DNA from: Todiramphus chloris collaris
Taxonomy: Eukaryota > Chordata > Aves > Coraciiformes > Alcedinidae
Assembly (NCBI GenBank): GCA_025345505.1
Contig: JANVCC010000120.1
Coordinates: 2,082,221-2,146,220, forward strand
Direction: 5' to 3'
DNA: 64,000 nucleotides
The position numbers were made by a program, and so were the translations under genes. This document shows, piece after piece, positions 33,639-45,385 of the stretch. How positions within the stretch are numbered: position 1 is the first letter of the stretch; every line of letters begins with the position of its first letter. A model generated the notes under the pieces. It ran no database searches. It was given only the letters and a program-made list of their open reading frames with translations, and was not told where the DNA came from.

Positions 33639-35284
33639 CCAAGGTGGTCTGAATGTGGGCTGGGCTTTTTGGGACAGCCCAGCTCCAGAATAATTGTTGA
33701 TACCATCATCTCTCTATTACCAGAGCAACTGGGATGGGTAAAACCCCCATGAAACCCAGAAAAGTGACACTGCCAGGCCACGTGAAAGGGTGGTGGTGAT
33801 GGTGGGCTGCAGCGTGGCCATCCCTGAGGCTGTGCCTGGCACCACGTGGACACGGTGTGTGGTGGCCCCTGGACCCGCACTGGGTGCGTGGCCGTGCCGT
33901 GGGCAGCCCGAGGCAGATGGTGGCCAGCAGGGTGCAGCTGGTCCCTCCAGCAGGTCCTTCTGCATGGGCACAGCGCGTCTCGCTGCCCTCTGGGGCTTAT
34001 GAGGGGTTCCTGGTATGAAGATGGATGGGGGAGAGGCAAGAAAGCACGGCGGGGAGGGATGAAAGCATCTTTTCTCAGCTGTTGATTTGGCTGCAGAGCA
34101 AGTTTTTCGGGAAATGATCTCCAACGGCAGATTGAGCAGCATCTCCCGCATCATCCCCTCCCAAATCCTGCCAGCTTTGGCATCCTCCCCCTCTGCGTAG
34201 ATTCACCCCCTTCCCCAGCCTGTGCATATCCCTTGGAGCAATATCATCCACCAACGGCTGCAGTCTCCCAGCTGGGGCCCTGCCCAGATGTGCTCATCCT
34301 TCCAGCTGTGCGCCCGGAGGACGTTGGCAGCCGTGTGGGCACAGAGGAGGCTTTTCCAACTTGCTTTTCCATTTAATTTCTGCATGCTTGTGTGCTCATG
34401 TGATACACCGGAGCTGAAGGAATACTCTTTGCCATGCTGGTTTCGTCGCTTTAGGAGAGCTGCAACTGGAAGGCGTGAAAGACGGGGTGGGCTCCTCTCC
34501 CAGCTGGGCTGGTTTGCAGTCCTGGAGGCAACCAGTGATTCCCAGGCTACATAAATAAGGAGAAGGTGGTGAAAGGGAAGGGAGGACCAGAAAATGTTTG
34601 CAAGAGCCCAAACACAGGGCTGGAAGTGGGAGGATGGGAAAGACAGGGGCTGGAGGTGGCCCTGGCCAGTGGCAGGACCCGGCCCCAGACAGGTTTTGCA
34701 GGGCTGGGAATGAGTTGCCCTTCCTCCAAAAAAGTCTTTGATTTTGGATCTTTCAAAACAATAAGCAGCAGGGCCCTGCGCTGGGGAGGATCCTGCTGCA
34801 GGGAGGCAACAGCTCCGGGCTGGGTATGGGCTGTGGTCTGCTGGTTTGCCTCGAAATGTCCCATTCCCTCCTTATTTTGCCCGGCGGGTGCTGAAGATCC
34901 CTGGGTGGGAGCTGCTCCACGCAAGCCTTGCCTCCTGCTCCCCAGACTCATAATTCAGAGCTTTCTGCCCCCTGCCACGACTCCCCAGAACAGAGGCTTC
35001 AACAGGAACAAACCCATTGGCTAAAAACAAGAACGGCATTTTTTTTTATCAACCCCCCCCCAAATTTCCCCTATAAAAACCCCCACCCTTTTTATGTTTA
35101 GAATTATGATTTATTTTTTTTTAAGTGCTCGGAGGTTTTCTACGAGGCTCTTGGCCATCTCCTAAAAGTGACGTTGAGTTTTCAGCACTGGAAGGTTTAT
35201 TAGAGTAAGTGGTGTCTCCCCGGGTGCTTCTCCAGCTGCTCGGCCAGGCTGGAGCCTGTGGTGACAGGGACGGGTGTGTCGTGC

Positions 35285-35340
35285 GTGTATGTATGTATAT
35301 ATATGTGTATGTAAGTAATATATATGTATATATGTATAGA
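35285..35340 (+). repeat. Degenerate GTAT/TA repeat in the SDC3 3'UTR
   Basis: GTATGTATGTATATATATGT-type sequence. It contains two chance TGTATATA matches to the Pumilio motif (35294 and 35325). Confidence 0.9.
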
Positions 35341-36189
35341 CATGCGTGTGCAAAGCACGCGCGCTGGCACAGGCTCAGTGTAAACTCTGTACCTGATGAA
35401 GAGCAGGAGGAGGAGGATGAGGAGGAGGAGGAAGGAGGGGTTTATCAGCCAGCATCGTGTGCTGGGCTCTGCAGCCCTCGGACCCCGTCCCCTGCCGCGG
35501 GCTGCAGGATTCGGCCCCGCGCTGCTGGCTCCTTCCTTCCCTCCCGCGCTTTGCCCTGACGTAGCAATGTCCCCATCCCGGCCGCCTCGGTGCTGGGTTG
35601 GGGTTGGGGATAAGGAGCCTTTTGCCGACTGCCACAACCCCAGGAGGGGCTGAGGTGGAGCCCGGGGGGCTGGCGAGGCAGCCAAAGCCCCACCGAGGCT
35701 CAGCGGTCGCTCGGCTTCGTCCCACGCACCTTGTGCCTGCAGCTCCGCGGACCCGTCCACACCCAGTCTCGCTAGAGAAGTCTCAGTCTGGAGCGTACAA
35801 AGATCTTTTTCCTTTGTTTGTTTGATTTTGTTTGGGTATTTTTGGTTTTTTTTAACTAGTAGTTTTCTGTTTGGCAAAAAGTCACCCTAGGAGACACTCG
35901 TGTGATGCCCAGACATTTGGGTTTATTTTCTCACTCCGCGTTCCAGACAACCCATCCACCCCATCTCCAAAGACCTCAAGGGTACCAGTGACTTCACGTG
36001 CATAAGCTACCCCTGGGTCTGGGTCCCCCTGGTCTAAGTACAGCTGACAATCAAACCCGACAGAACTGCTGACTTTAGAAAAATACAGATCCATTGCAGT
36101 TTGATATCGAACTACTTTTTAAAATCACATGCTTATCTCTCACGCTCGCCACCATGTCTCCGGGAGAAATTGCCACCCATTGGTTCTTC

Positions 36190-36197
36190 TGTAAATA
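36190..36197 (+). promoter_or_regulatory. Pumilio response element TGTAAATA
   Basis: Exact match to UGUANAUA in the sense strand of the probable SDC3 3'UTR. Two more, at 36505-36512 (TGTAAATA) and 36555-36562 (TGTACATA), lie within 375 bases. Pumilio proteins bind this motif to destabilise or repress mRNAs. Confidence 0.4.
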
Positions 36198-36199
36198 AA
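36194..36199 (+). terminator. Distal SDC3 poly(A) signal AATAAA (first)
   Basis: AATAAA within TGTAAATAAACTTG, overlapping a Pumilio-type element and followed by a T-rich stretch and then long A-runs. It is a plausible cleavage signal. The A-runs just downstream could also mislead oligo-dT mapped ends. Confidence 0.45.
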
Positions 36200-36504
36200 C
36201 TTGAAACGTTCTTGTATAAATTAAAAATAAAAAAAAAAAGGAAAAAAAAAAAGAAAAAAAGATAAAACCCACAAACAAAAAATATTTCGTTGATACACGT
36301 CCAAAAAAAATTAAACCCAAAAACCTTTCTAGAAGATTTAAATAATTCAGAGAGAAAGGAAAGCCCAACAAGAGCGCCCCAACTTCACTTTTTCTTTGGA
36401 GCCGATTTAAATTCCCCATAGAACAAAAAGTCTCTAACGATAGAAGAAACTGCAAGTGTTTTACCTTTCAAGGAATATGGGAGGTTAACAAAAAGCAAAA
36501 TGCA

Positions 36505-36562
36505 TGTAAATATTTTTAATAGGAAACATATCTTAAACAGAACTTTTTTTTGTATGTACATA
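36505..36562 (+). promoter_or_regulatory. Pair of Pumilio response elements
   Basis: TGTAAATA at 36505 and TGTACATA at 36555 both match UGUANAUA and lie about 50 bases apart in AT-rich sequence. They would be present only in the longest 3'UTR isoform. Confidence 0.4.
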
Positions 36563-36812
36563 ACTCTTCTAGAGTTTAGTACTTAAATTGCTTCATAGTG
36601 TCTGTTAAAAAAAAAAAAAAGCAAAAATAAAATAAAATGTTTGTTAATTGTTTTTGTTCTTACTCAATGGCCAAAACTTTAAAAATAATAAAAAAAAAAG
36701 ACTATAAAAATAATCTTTGCCAATGGATCTAGCACTGTAATGGTACTGTCTATTTTTTTTAATTATTTCTGTGCTGTGCCCATTTATAAAAGGAGGAAAA
36801 AAAAATAATTAA

Positions 36813-36822
36813 AATAAATAAA
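36813..36822 (+). terminator. Most distal SDC3 poly(A) signals (two overlapping AATAAA)
   Basis: Two overlapping AATAAA hexamers sit at 36813 and 36817, with a CA about 18 bases later and a T-rich stretch after that. Base composition shifts from AT-rich to GC-richer immediately downstream, as at many gene ends. Further AATAAA copies are at 36627 and 36631. Confidence 0.5.
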
Positions 36823-36840
36823 GTCATTTAAACATTGTCA

Positions 36841-39800
36841 GCCCAGGGCTTTGCCTGCTTTCTTGCTTCACGCTGCCTGTCCCCGGGTTCGTGATGAAGG
36901 TGGAGGGAGAAGATCTCGCTTGTTCTCCAGGCTCAGATACCATCAGGAGAGGGACGGTGGTTAATTAATGGTCTCCATGGCAACTCCACAGAGATGCTGA
37001 GGAGCCAGCAGCAGCGTGGACCACCCCGGCGCAGCCCAGTTGTGCCTGGGCTGGACCATGGTGGGAGGTTGGGATGCAAGGGGGGCTGCAAAGCGCTGCG
37101 GGCCAGTCTAACACCATGGAGAGCCGGGGAGCATTTCGGCTGAGCCACCACATCCCCACCTCCCCCCGAGCATCACCAGCAAGCTGCAAAAGATGTCAGA
37201 GCTGCAGGAGCCATCCCCTCCCCAGGCGGGAGGTGGAAGCAGCCTGGGCTGCTGGCCCCGAGTCCCACTCTCACACTTCTCTATTCCAAAGCGATTCCTG
37301 GAAGCGAACATGGTGAGAGGTTTGGCAGCGATGCTCTTGGCCTCCGTGAGGAGAGACTTGGACGTATTTAACTGGCTCCTGTGTTGCAGAGGCCAGACCT
37401 CCGTGGATGTGTTCCGACTCGCAGCAGAAAGCGTAGATTGTATGGCCTCATGCTGTCTTGAGTATCAGCCACGGCCAAGGACAAAGTCCGTGCCCCAGGA
37501 GGTTACCAGCAGCCCATGGGCTGGATGTGCTCCATGTCACGTGCCAGCAAACCTGCACCCAGCCCCCGTGGTTCTGTACTGCTGGCATGAATTTCAGGGA
37601 ATTGCACTCGATTTGGGTTTGGGGTACTTTGGGGTACTCTTTTTAAAGTGTTGCTAGCTTTTATTACCAGCCTGGACCCTGCTTCCCTTATAGATCTTTG
37701 GTTGAGGGTTCTCATGCTCCATCACTAAGTGCTTCATCGATTGAAAAATGGTTAACCTGCCGCTCTCTATAACCCAACACTCAGCCTTTAGCAAGGGTCA
37801 CAGCCTGCTACGCTGGACAATCCCCATCCTTCCTTTGAGGACTGGCAGCTCAGAAGCAGCTTGCTGGGTGGTGGTAGCAGATAAAGCCCCAAGTCACCTC
37901 CTTTTTTCACCCCAACCATCAGCTCCCAGAGCCAGGGAGGACTTTGTTCACCCCCCAGTCCCTATGTACCTCCAGGACTTCTCCCCACAGCAGCTCTCAC
38001 CACCTACACAAGCACTGCAGATTAACCAGAGCCACCCATTTGTTCTCTAGCTTGTCCCCAGTCCCAACAATAATGCCTTGGCTGTGCTGCTGGTCAGACT
38101 GCCAGAGCACTTGGCAGCGGCTGTAGCCGCCTGTTGTTACCAGTGAGTGACTAACTGCTCCACCAAGGTGTTGGTATTCAGGCTGAAGGCTGGAAACACC
38201 CTCTAATTATAACCCCATCTCCATTTCTTATATATATTTCCCCCCCCCCCAACAGCTATTATGGGAATGCTCCCTTCCCACAAGCACCATTGCAGCCCCC
38301 TGGGATTTAGTGGGATAACCACAAATGGTCCAAGTGGGGTGGTTTTTTGCAAGAAAAGGGGTTCCCTGTGACTCGACCATTATAAATCTCTGTGACATGA
38401 GCAGGGTGACTAAAAATAACACTGCGATTGAGATTTCTCCTTGCAAATTAGCGAGCCAAAGGCACTAATCCTTCCTCGGTTCAAAGGGCTTAGAGGTGAT
38501 TGCAGGAGAACAGCCACGACACCTCTGAGTGTCCAGTGCTGACCAGCTTGTGGAGACGTAGCTGGGAAAGAGCTTCAGATACCAACCCTGAGCTGAAAAA
38601 AGCATGAAAAGAAACAAGACTATCACCCCTGGCCAGGGTAACTGTCCCTGAAGCCTTCAAGAGCCAACAGCTGTAACAAGCATTGTACCTATGCTCAAAA
38701 AAGCTGCATTGCTAAATATTCTCACTTTAAGGGTAAAATGAGGACTTGACCTTCATCTAAGCTTGGGGAAGGGAGATCCAGTCTTCTATACCATGCCTCT
38801 GCTCCTTGAAATTGGGATGTAAAGGAATAACCCTAAAGCACACCAACCATCACCTGGGCTGAAATACAACATTTCCTTCTAGTCAGCTTTAGGAGATTTC
38901 TAAAAGCACTGAAGTGACTTGTGTCAGTACTTAGAGTGGGAAAATGTTCCGTTCAGCCTCCAAAGGAAAGGCTGAAGCAGCAGCAAGCCAAAGGTTTAAG
39001 ACTGGGCTCTCATGACTGGCTTGCCAATCATGAAGAACTGAAAGACTGAGGCAAATTTATCCCAGGTAAATGCACTGAGCAGTTTTGAGAGGGTGGAGCT
39101 GGAACAGCTCCCAGCATCTGTCCCATCAGGGGCACACATGAAGCAGAAAGACAGAGAGGTCACACCTGATGCCAAGGTCCACAGGTTGCAAGTCTCAGCC
39201 CTGAAGTCTCACTGAGTCTTCACACAGAAGTGTAGGTAAGAAGAAGCAAAAAATCCCTAACAAACCAACAACCCTGAAAAAAAAGCCATTTGAGAAGACA
39301 AATCAGGGGCTAAGAAATGAACAAGCTGTTCATAGAGAGACGCTTTCAAACAATCCAAACTCAATAAACAGCTTAAAAATGTGGCTGAGCCATCTGGAAA
39401 CATTAGTTCCCACTGAAGACCTGTGAAAACACTTCCAAAAAGACAAGAATAGAAGAACCGGGGTGCTTTAAACTTCCTGCTTTACTTTATAAAGTGCAAA
39501 CTATCGGATGAAATAATTATGCTGCTTGTAAGCACCCCGAAGATGACAAGGACATCACTCTTGATGCACTTGTCAGGTCCTGATGTGTCAAATCAATCTG
39601 ATGTCCTTTTGTGAGCAGGAACTTTGATCTGTGCACAGACAAGGACCTGTCTGTGTCAAACATGGACAGGGCAGCGAGGTTTCGTTGCTGCCTCACAGGG
39701 GACCCTCATCGACATGCAGTTACTGTAGGATGGGTGAAAAACACTTTGTAAGGTACCTAGGGAGTGGTTATCAGCAGTTCATTGTCAAAATGGACAGATG

Positions 39801-39880
39801 GTTTGAGTGGGCATCAAGACAGGGTCTCTCCTGGGGGCAGGTTCATTCAATATTTTCATTAGCAGTTGCAAATGGCATAA
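36841..39880. other. Intergenic flank downstream of SDC3
   Basis: No coding exon or known repeat is recognised apart from the X-box at 36971 and a C-run near 38240-38250. Confidence 0.6.
36971..36984 (+). promoter_or_regulatory. RFX X-box
   Basis: GTCTCCATGGCAAC fits the RFX consensus GTNNCCATGGNAAC fully. It lies about 130 bases past the most distal SDC3 poly(A) signals, next to TTAATTAAT. Confidence 0.35.
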
Positions 39881-40466
39881 CATAGAATCACAGATCATAG
39901 AATTGCCAGGGTTGGAAGGGACCTTAAAGCTCATCCAATTCCAGCCCCCCTGCCATGGGCAGGGACACCTCCCACCAGAGCAGGTTGCTCACAGCCCCAG
40001 CCAGCCTGGGCTTGAACACTGCCAAGGATGGGGCTTCCACCACCTCTCTGGGCAGCCTGGGCCAGTGTCTCACCACCCTCCTGGGGAAGAAATTCTTCCT
40101 ACAGTCCAACCTGAATTGACCTCTCTCTAGTTTTAATCCATTCCCTCCAGTCCTCTCACTGCCCCACAGCCTAACAAGTCCCTCCCCAGCTTTCCTGTAG
40201 CCCCTTCAGATACTGGAAGGCCACAAGAAGGTCTCCCCAGAGCCTTCTCTTCTCCAGCCTGAACAACCCCAACTCTCCCAGTCTGTCCCCATAGCAGAGG
40301 TGCTCCAGCCCTCTGAGCATCCTGGTGGCCCTTCTCTGGACACGTTCCAGCACATCCATAGCCTTCCTGTCACAGGGGCTCCAGAACTGGACACAGTGCT
40401 CCAGGTGGGGTCTCACGAGAGTGGAGTAGAGGAGGAGAATCACCTCCTTCGACCTGCTTGCCACAA
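39881..40466 (-). mobile_element. CR1 retrotransposon 3' fragment with ORF2 C-terminus
   Basis: The minus strand encodes [19 protein letters not shown], then [17 protein letters not shown] and [19 protein letters not shown], the CR1 ORF2 C-terminal region. The 3' end matches the element at 5619-5930 closely. The tail is about three partial copies of ATTCTATGA-like units. Confidence 0.96.
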
Positions 40467-40561
40467 CATGGGTGGTTATTATATTTGCAGACTGGAAGGG
40501 ACAGTGAGTACATTGGAGGACAGGGCTGGAATCCCAAGTGATCTTCATAAATTGGACAAGT

Positions 40562-40563
<2 letters not shown>

Positions 40564-40593
<30 letters not shown>
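40564..40593 (+). repeat. (TA)n microsatellite
   Basis: About 14 TA units, 100 bases past the 5' end of a CR1 fragment. Confidence 0.95.
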
Positions 40594-40597
<4 letters not shown>

Positions 40598-42719
40598 TCA
40601 TGCCCATGATCAGTGGAGAGGTCAGTACCACCAGAGGATAATTCACCATGATCTATCCCCACTGGTGGCTTTTGCTTTCTCAGGTACCTCAGTCCTGCAG
40701 ATAGGTTCAGGGCTTCTGAGCACCCCTCACCAGGGCATCAGGCCACAGGGACATCTTGCTTTCTTCCATGGCTACAGCCAAGGCCACGGTGGTGCAGAGG
40801 GGACACTTTTTACAGCCGTGAAGGATGCATTGACTTATCTGAAGCTCGTCACACCCACCTACCTCCTCTTGCTGGTTCAGCTGCATTCGGCTTTTTGTTG
40901 CCCATGCCTGCCCTGGAGTTGTGCTTCTCTAGGGCAGAATCTCACTGGCACGATGGACTCGGGTGCCAGGTTCCACTGACATCAGCACCACAGGATGTCA
41001 CATCTGAATGTCCTGGCAGTACCCAGAGCCTGAGCTGCTCCCCAGGGTGTCCAAATGCTGTAAGATACTTGAGTGCAATGGAAAGCTGTTGCCAGGGGCT
41101 TGCACACTGGATGGGGACCTCCTACCTGAGCAGTTGGGGCATGCTGGAAGAGAAGCAGGGCAGGGGTATGTACCACTGTCTGGGATTTGCCAAGACCATA
41201 AATCCACCTAAAGATTCAGGTGTTGAAGAAGGAGGCCAGGCTCAAATGATTTCAGGACTTAACCCCTGCTCCCAGACTTGACATTGCACCACGGCTGCAT
41301 ATCAACAGTGCTGAAGCCACCTCCTTTCAGATCCTCAGAGGTGTTCCAATCCTTCCTGAGCTTTTCTGCATACTCCAAATAAACAGCATTTACCAGCTGC
41401 TCTCACTAACGCTGGCTTACTGCTCCCAAGGCAGCTTTGCTGAAGGCAGCGGTGGGCTGTACATGGACACGGTGGGTCATCTACTGTCTCCCTTTCCCCT
41501 AGCTCCATGACAGGACTGATCCTGTATGCACAAAGTCCTATTTCAGAGTCCTCTGCATTGCTGTGAATAACACTCGCATCCTCATTCCCAACTTTTTCCC
41601 ATTTCTTTTGAGGTCCCTCCCACCCAGCTCAGCTCTGGGGCTCAACAAATCCATCTCACCCAAGCGTCCTCCTTGTTTCCCCTCCCCTCAAATCCACATC
41701 ACCCAATTGGCCTCCTTGTTTCCCCTTACCTTTTGTAGCTCCTGGACTCTTTCCCCTGTTTTCCAAGGGCAGGAAGTCCTTTTTTAAAAAAAAGTAAATA
41801 TACATTAAAAAAAAATAAGTTAAATCCCAGCAGAGAATGGCCGGATAAAACTCCTTGTCCTGGTCTGCAAGAGAGGACTGCCTGGTGGGAGTGATGGATA
41901 TCTGGGCACAGCGGACGCCAGTGGCTCCAGAATGCCGCCTTGGAGTATTTTTGTTCTATTGTACAGGATTCGAGGCAAAGAGCAGCCTATTCCTGCTCCG
42001 CATGACAACATTTCCTGAGCATCAGCAGATATTAATAGCAGCTAATACAGCAGTCAAACATTTCCCATTATTTACCTGCTTCAAGACCGCTGGCATCTGC
42101 GCCGAGGAACGTGCCCTTGGGATTTGCACGTGTCCCTCACCTACTCCCAGCCCTGCTCAGAAGTATTTCCTCCCCTCTGCAAACCAGGCACTGTTTTTCC
42201 TGAGGCTGGACCCATCCCCGTGACGGGGAGACAGGACAATTCACCCTGTGTCCCATATCTGAGAGGACAGAAAATTCCCTGGTGGGATATTTCCCCCTGT
42301 AGAAAGGGTTCGGGAAAAGATTGGCATTTGTCCAGGGCTGCTGGAGCCTGGACATTTGGTGCCTGGATTTGCATTCAAGGAGAAATTCTGGTGGTTGACA
42401 ATCTGTGTTCAATCTAATGAGGACAAAGCCAATTAAAAATAATAGGGCCCCTGTGCTACTGCCTGTAACAAAACAATAATAATAATAAAGGCTAAATCAA
42501 TTTAAGTGTTCCACTTAGATAAAAATCCCCACATTCCACTCTGATTCTGCCTTGCTCATTATTTCTTGTAATCCTCTCATATCATCACTAAGTGATTGGA
42601 AATGGAAAATTAAAACAGCTGGTTCTGATAAAGCCCAGACCAAATTTCATCCCTGTCAATGACTTCCAGAGGAAAAGCACGAGCAGCCCCACTCCTCCCA
42701 CCGCAGGCTGTGTTCCCTG
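40594..42719. other. Intergenic, no gene seen
   Basis: No coding exon recognised. AT-rich sequence at 42400-42600 includes CCAATTAAAAATAATAGGG and an AATAATAATAATAAAG run. Confidence 0.55.
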
Positions 42720-43284
42720 ACATAGAACCATAGACTGGTGGGGTTGGAAGGGACCTCTGGAAACCATCGAGTCCAACCCCCCTGCCAGAGCAGGGTCACC
42801 CAGGGCAGCCCACACAGGAACAGAGCCAGGGGGGCTGGAAAGGCTCCAGAGAAGGAGACTCCACAGCCTCTCTGGGCAGCCTGGGCCAGGCTCTGCCACT
42901 GGAACAGCAAAGAATTTTCTCCTCCTGTTGAGGTGGAACCTCCTGGGTTCCAGTTTGTGACCATTAGCTCTCATCCTCTCCCAGAGCACCACTGACAAGA
43001 GCCTGTCCCCTTCTCCTTGCCCCCCACCCTGCAGAGATTTGTACCCATTCATCAGCTCCCCTCTCAGGCTTCTCTTCTCCAGGCTGAACAGCCCCAGGGC
43101 TCTCAGCCTTTCCTCACAAGAGAGATGTTCCAGTCCCTTCAGCATCCTCATAGCCTCCATTGGACTCTCTCCAGTATTTCCCTGTCCCTCTTGAAGTGGG
43201 GAGCCCAGAACTGAACACAACACTCCTGATGTGGTCTCACCAGTGCAGAGCAGACGGGGAGGAGAACCTCCCTGGACCTGATGG
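42720..43284 (-). mobile_element. CR1 retrotransposon 3' fragment
   Basis: The minus strand reads from the ORF2 end (CTCTGCACTGGTGAGACCAC) to CCACCAGTCTATGGTTCTAT. An open frame of more than 260 codons spans it on the minus strand, but this is a chance continuation through the CR1 3' end, not an intact ORF2. It is nearly identical to the outer element at 50818-51370. Confidence 0.95.
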
Positions 43285-44044
43285 ACATGGAACTTCTCTC
43301 TACACTTGACCCCTTGAGTTGCAGGAAGCTTCTTCATCTTCCACAACTTCAATTTCAGGGAAAAGCTTGTGTCAGAGGGAGAAATCATCACCAGCCTTTT
43401 ATAGCACAGGTTGCAGAAGTCTCCTGCAGGCCTGGTCCAGGTAAATTTACCTGGCAGAAGGCATGGCTGGGTAACTCTGCTTGCCTCCTACCACAGGAAT
43501 CCTCAGCATTCTGTTTAAAAAAACCCAAAGCTGCAGAAGTCTGGAAATACTTGAGAAGACCATTCCCTGGGTCCCACAACCATCACACGCCATTCATCTG
43601 GATCCCACCTCCCAAGGCAGCCTTCTTCCTTCAAATACCAGGGCAGGAGCTCGTTGAAGGAACGTGAGAGGTGGTCTCCATGGAGCTGCAAATCACTGTG
43701 TCAACCAGTTTGCACGTTATTTGCCACACAGGGGAGGATGTTTCTGGCAAGCAGCGTTTTGGGGGCTCTCTGCCCTGCAAAGCTTGAAGACCTCTGTAGG
43801 TGACATCCCCTGGGAACGCACAGGGGACAGACATGTCCTCACCATCTCACTGCCAGTAAAGAGACAACGTGAGGGCCAGGAGCAGCAGGAGGGGAACCCT
43901 CCCCATCACCATGGCTGGAAAAGTCCACAACAGAGGGAGATTGTTCTGATTTGAACTCGCAGAGGCTGTGAAATGTGCTTTATTTCCCTCTATTCCCTCA
44001 CCTATGGCTTCTACAAACGTCTACTGGCTCTGTTGTCTATTTTT

Positions 44045-44135
44045 GGATGCTGGGAATTAACACCTTTATTTGCATTTTAGCTTAATTTGGCCTGAGTTAA
44101 AAGCAATTTCAGGGTAATTGGGTAATGACAAGGCT
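44045..44135. promoter_or_regulatory. Candidate enhancer-like block with octamer
   Basis: Has ATTTGCAT (POU octamer, 44068-44075), AGCTTAATTTGG and GGGTAATTGGGTAATGAC within 90 bases in the SDC3 downstream flank. Confidence 0.25.
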
Positions 44136-45327
44136 TTCATCAGGCAAGGCTCTGGCTGATTTCCCCATCTGGGTCACAGGAGTGGCTGTGAGGAGCACCC
44201 TGGCACCCAGGGGTGCTCTCCAGATAATGGCAGGGCAGCAGTGTCCCCAGAGGAGCTGCTGTGGGCAGGGGAGAGGAGGGACTGGGGGAAGACTGGGAGT
44301 TTTTTGGTGAGAAAAAAAAAAAATCATAGAAAATCTAAATTCATAATTAGTGTGCTTGAACCAGAGGCTTGTTGAGTCTTAGGCTTCTGGGCTGAACTGT
44401 TGCTTTAGCTTCCTCTGAGGCACATACCAGGGAAACTGAGGCACAGGCAGTGATTGTTCTCCTATCTCTCCAATCCAACATCAGCTAGAGATGCAGCAGG
44501 GGATGGAGATGATTCCTTCTGCTGCTCTCTGAACTGGAGTTGAAAGTGTTTTCCTGTCTGTGAACCACTGGGAGTTAAACCCTGCTCAGAACCATTCGGT
44601 CTTGTGCCCAGGCTGGGGCTCAGGTTTCAGTCTGAATCTGTCTTATTATACCCCAGAGCGTTTCCCTTCATAACAGCCCAGGGCTCTTTGAATCCAAAAT
44701 CTCTCAAGGCAATGAGTTCAACAGCTGAAATCTGTGAAAAAGCTCTAAAAGTGGGCTGGCTTTTAGGCACTTTTTGCCTCTGTGTTTTGCATGAAGAGTG
44801 GTGCCCTGGGAAGGGACATCTCTGAACCTTGATCTTCTCTGGGAGTTGGTATGAGAAGCTGGAGGATGGTTTAGGTACAGAGAGCACTGCCCCTTGATGT
44901 GGACATGCACACCCAGCCCTGATCCTGTCTGGTGGGGGCTAAGGGTACATACAGCATGGGCTCTGTGTCTTCCTGCTCCACCAAGAAGATTTTGGACCAC
45001 AACCTTCCCAGCTCAGCTAGCTTTCTACATCTGCTCTGAAAAATCATTTCTCACATCCTTAACTGCTCTCTACTCTGCTACCACCTCTCCTACAAGATAG
45101 CACAGACTGTGTACAGTGCTCGGGCAGGAAATCCTGGGCTGTTACATTTTCTGGAGGCATCTGAAGAGCCCATCTACCTCCTCCCCATTGCCCATTTCAT
45201 CCTCAGCCCCAGGCATGGCATTGAGCAAGGCTATAACAAGATCATCTCTCCTCATGGCAGGCTCGTGCCATCTGCTGCTGCAATCCCACCAGCTGGGGCT
45301 GAGCCTAGTGCAGAGCGGAATGTCAGC

Positions 45328-45385
45328 AGTTAATAATTATAATAAATTAATAATAGCCTAATTAATAATTTTTCATTATTTCTGC
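45328..45385. promoter_or_regulatory. Dense TAAT homeodomain-type cluster
   Basis: AGTTAATAATTATAATAAAT is followed by TTAATAATAGCCTAATTAAT and AATTTTTCATTATT. There are at least six TAAT/ATTA cores in under 60 bases, including a TAATTA palindrome. Confidence 0.25.

Larger units (their letters stand above)
30402..36840 (+). other. SDC3: Probable long 3' untranslated region of SDC3
   Basis: The stretch follows the SDC3 stop directly and has no coding signature or splice-flanked exon. Syndecan-3 mRNAs have long 3'UTRs in mammals, so several kilobases are expected. Likely ends are about 31385 (signal at 31363), 36215 (36194), and 36840 (tandem signals at 36813 and 36817). Close to the stop are a TC-rich run (30476-30504) and a C-run (about 30880-30893). 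Further on are TA/CA repeats (32246-32304), an antisense CR1 fragment (33501-33638), TA/GT repeats (35285-35340), a CpG-richer block (35440-35770) and a strongly AT-rich terminus (36190-36840). That the whole span is one transcript is inference; the proximal kilobase is the most secure. Confidence 0.6.

Noticed and set aside
35294..35332. Two further TGTATATA Pumilio-motif matches
   Set aside because: They sit in a TA/GT microsatellite where such matches are expected by chance, so they were not counted with the distal cluster.
35440..35770. GC- and CpG-rich stretch as a separate promoter
   Set aside because: It lies within the probable SDC3 3'UTR, and no coding exon or splice site of a second gene follows. 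Left as UTR composition change.
37193..37657. Open frame of 154 codons just past the SDC3 end
   Set aside because: No recognised domain or conserved motif; a TGTTGCAG acceptor-like site inside is not matched by a credible exon.
42588..43391. Minus-strand open frame of 267 codons
   Set aside because: It runs through a CR1 3' fragment and unique flank; only a short part matches CR1 ORF2, so it is not a gene.
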